NCBI GenBank assembly: GCA_902765035.1
Contig: CACWYF010000073.1
Location: forward strand, 1-6,882
Source: an uncultured Eubacteriales bacterium
GTDB taxonomy: Bacteria > Bacillota > Clostridia > Peptostreptococcales > Anaerovoracaceae
DNA: 6,882 nt
Direction: 5' to 3'
Shown: one piece after another, positions 5,612 through 6,882 of the stretch
How the letters are laid out: the number at the start of each line of letters is the position of its first letter
How positions within the stretch are numbered: position 1 is the first letter of the stretch
The notes under the pieces: model-generated
Databases searched by the model: none
Seen by the model: only the letters and a program-made list of their open reading frames with translations
Told to the model about the DNA's origin: nothing
Translations under genes and position numbers: made by a program

Positions 5612-6403
5612 TCACTGCCGCTCATATATTCTCATGATGTCATCCGTGTATCCGCCGTCCGGCGTGTGGACCGCTATCTGAGGCAGCATCCTCAGTTCAG
5701 CTCCCGCTCCCCTGACCGCGTGTATAAGCACGATGTTGGCCGCCTGGGTCTCCGACGGGACGACCATCTGCATCTCCTTGGGCTCAAGGCCTGCTTCCCT
5801 TAGTGCGCTGAATATATCCGCCAGTCTGTCCGGTCTGTGAACCAGGTAGAAGCTGCCGCCGTCCCTGAGAAGAGCTGCCGCCGCACGGGCAAAATCCCCG
5901 ATGTCCGCGGTAGTCTCGTGCCTCGCGATGTATCTGTCTCCGGATGCACTTGGTATCGCGGAGTTCCTCCTGAAGTACGGAGGGTTGGAAACGACCGCAT
6001 CGAAACTCCCTCTGAGGCAGGATGTCCCCTCATCTGCATCAGCCGGATCAGTGCCGCCTGCAATATCACTTGCACCGGCCGTGATGGCGTTCACATCAGC
6101 TGTGATGATCCTGACTCTGTCTTCAAGGCCGTTCAGAGATACTGCTTCTCTCGCCCGGTCTGCTGCTTCTTCCCTCTTCTCGACTCCGGTGACATGAATG
6201 CCTGCCACCTTGTGAGTCAGTATGAAGGCAACTATGCCGCAGTCGGTTCCGAGGTCTGCAGCAGTGCTTCCCTCAGGTATGCCTCGGGCACCGGTCTCTC
6301 CGGCTGCGAAAGCTGCGAGCAGAACGGCATCGACTCCGTAGCCGAACCCCTTCTTCTGGATTACCTTTATATTCCCGAATCCGGTGTCATCTGTTCTCAG
6401 CAT
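5612..6403 (-). CDS. trmN6: tRNA1(Val) (adenine-37-N6)-methyltransferase family protein
   Basis: The 263-residue Rossmann-fold, SAM-dependent methyltransferase belongs to the YfiC/YabB group, whose E. coli member methylates N6 of A37 in tRNA1(Val). Visible motifs are the family N-terminus with GFGYGVDAVLLAAFA (19-33), motif I DLGTDCGI (50-57), the acidic SAM-ribose residue in VTGVEK (E75), the DV segment (103-104), the catalytic NPPY (140-143) of N6-adenine methyltransferases, RHE (161-163), and FYLVHRPDRLADI (185-197). Oddities are Asp and Cys at 53-54 where the family usually has a Gly-Ser pair, and an Ala/Gly/Asp-rich stretch (about 107-131) longer than the usual linker before NPPY. The ATG at 6403 matches the usual family start and lies 5 nt after the ricT stop. 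No good ribosome binding site precedes it, so it is probably translated by coupling to ricT. Substrate in this organism is inferred. Confidence 0.88.
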   Translation of the reverse strand: MLRTDDTGFGNIKVIQKKGFGYGVDAVLLAAFAAGETGARGIPEGSTAADLGTDCGIVAFILTHKVAGIHVTGVEKREEAADRAREAVSLNGLEDRVRIITADVNAITAGASDIAGGTDPADADEGTSCLRGSFDAVVSNPPYFRRNSAIPSASGDRYIARHETTADIGDFARAAAALLRDGGSFYLVHRPDRLADIFSALREAGLEPKEMQMVVPSETQAANIVLIHAVRGAGAELRMLPQIAVHTPDGGYTDDIMRIYERQ

Positions 6404-6408
6404 CGGGA

Positions 6409-6882
6409 TCAGAATTCGCGCATCAGCTCTTCGAGCTCACGGATCTCCTCGTCGTCTGCAAGCTCTTCCTTTTCAGCATCAAGGTCGATCTCGATGTCGC
6501 TGTCAGATACCTGACCACCCTTTTTGCCCTTCTTGCGCCTGCGGATGTCCTCCTTGGCGTAGGACCTGATCTCCTGAGCGAAGATCTCCTCACCCGTATC
6601 AGGGTCTATCTCGATACCTCTCGTGTTGATCCTGCCGTTGAAGTAGTCGACGCTGATGACCTTGGCCAGGCCGTCCGGCGTATCGACTCTCTCGTTGTCC
6701 TTAGGCATGCCCTTGCGGAGCTCCTTGTATGTCTTGTCCTCGAAGTTGAGGCAGCACATGAGCCTTCCGCAGGTGCCCGAGATCTTGGTCGGGTTGAGTG
6801 AGAGGTTCTGCTGTTTTGCCATCTTGATCGACACCGGCTGGAAGTCGTGGAGCCACTTGCTGCAGCAAAGCGGTCTTCCGCA
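6409..6882 (-). CDS. ricT: RicT (YaaT), PSP1-domain protein, C-terminal part; 5' end beyond the window
   Basis: The frame is open to the right edge and yields 157 residues of the C-terminal half. It begins with CGRPLCC and has a second copy, CGRLMCC, 37 residues later (visible residues 1-7 and 38-44). Between them lies FQPVSIKMAKQQNLSLNPTK, the most conserved block of RicT/PSP1 proteins. The cysteines are the type that hold [4Fe-4S] clusters in the RicA-RicF-RicT complex, which in Bacillus stimulates RNase Y-dependent mRNA maturation. A GTG at 6834 could be mistaken for the start, but homology continues upstream of it, so the true start is outside the window. The tail is unusual: a basic run (RRRKKGKKGG, 114-123) followed by a long acidic stretch to the end. 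The next gene downstream is trmN6, as in the Bacillus yaaT-yabA-yabB order but without a yabA between. Confidence 0.93.
   Translation of the reverse strand, partial: CGRPLCCSKWLHDFQPVSIKMAKQQNLSLNPTKISGTCGRLMCCLNFEDKTYKELRKGMPKDNERVDTPDGLAKVISVDYFNGRINTRGIEIDPDTGEEIFAQEIRSYAKEDIRRRKKGKKGGQVSDSDIEIDLDAEKEELADDEEIRELEELMREF

Noticed and set aside
5837..6514. Plus-strand frame opposite trmN6 and ricT (225 codons)
   Set aside because: Antisense to two well-identified genes and ends in a serine-rich low-complexity stretch that mirrors the acidic tail of RicT.
6409..6834. GTG at 6834 as the start of a 141-aa protein
   Set aside because: Conserved RicT sequence, including the first CGRPLCC motif, continues upstream in frame to the window edge, so the start is outside the window.

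Overview
The window reads as the end of a contig or region from a Gram-positive anaerobe of class Clostridia (Bacillota). The case rests on a class III fructose-1,6-bisphosphatase of the Firmicutes type, a RicT (YaaT) gene directly upstream of a TrmN6 (YabB) gene as in the Bacillus yaaT-yabA-yabB region, a PrsW-family membrane protease, and strong AGGAGG-like ribosome binding sites. Base composition looks roughly balanced. I cannot name a genus.

From about position 226 to the right edge every gene lies on the minus strand, so transcription runs right to left: ricT (5' end cut by the window edge), trmN6, a 106-nt gap with a possible promoter, two membrane-anchored helical proteins (91 and 245 aa, probably distant paralogues), murA, fbp, a 29-aa single-span membrane microprotein that is easily missed, prsW, and the first codons of a gene resembling glgB. 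Gaps are short (3 to 56 nt apart from the promoter gap) and there is no convincing terminator. The set from the 91-aa gene to prsW/glgB may therefore be one transcription unit. The themes are envelope synthesis (MurA), gluconeogenesis and sugar storage (Fbp, possibly GlgB), RNA modification (TrmN6) and RNA processing (RicT).

The left end differs from the rest. Positions 1 to about 120 encode, on the plus strand, a piece of MutS with a strongly Bacteroidota-like sequence. It abuts, in opposite orientation, a minus-strand gene start that loses its GlgB-like sequence at about position 152. The simplest reading is a chimeric join (assembly or cloning) at about 120-155, not a biological arrangement.

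I saw no tRNA, rRNA, CRISPR array, insertion sequence, prophage or defence system. The least explained items are the 245-aa membrane protein with a lysine/alanine-rich, histone-H1-like tail next to murA, and the 29-aa microprotein.
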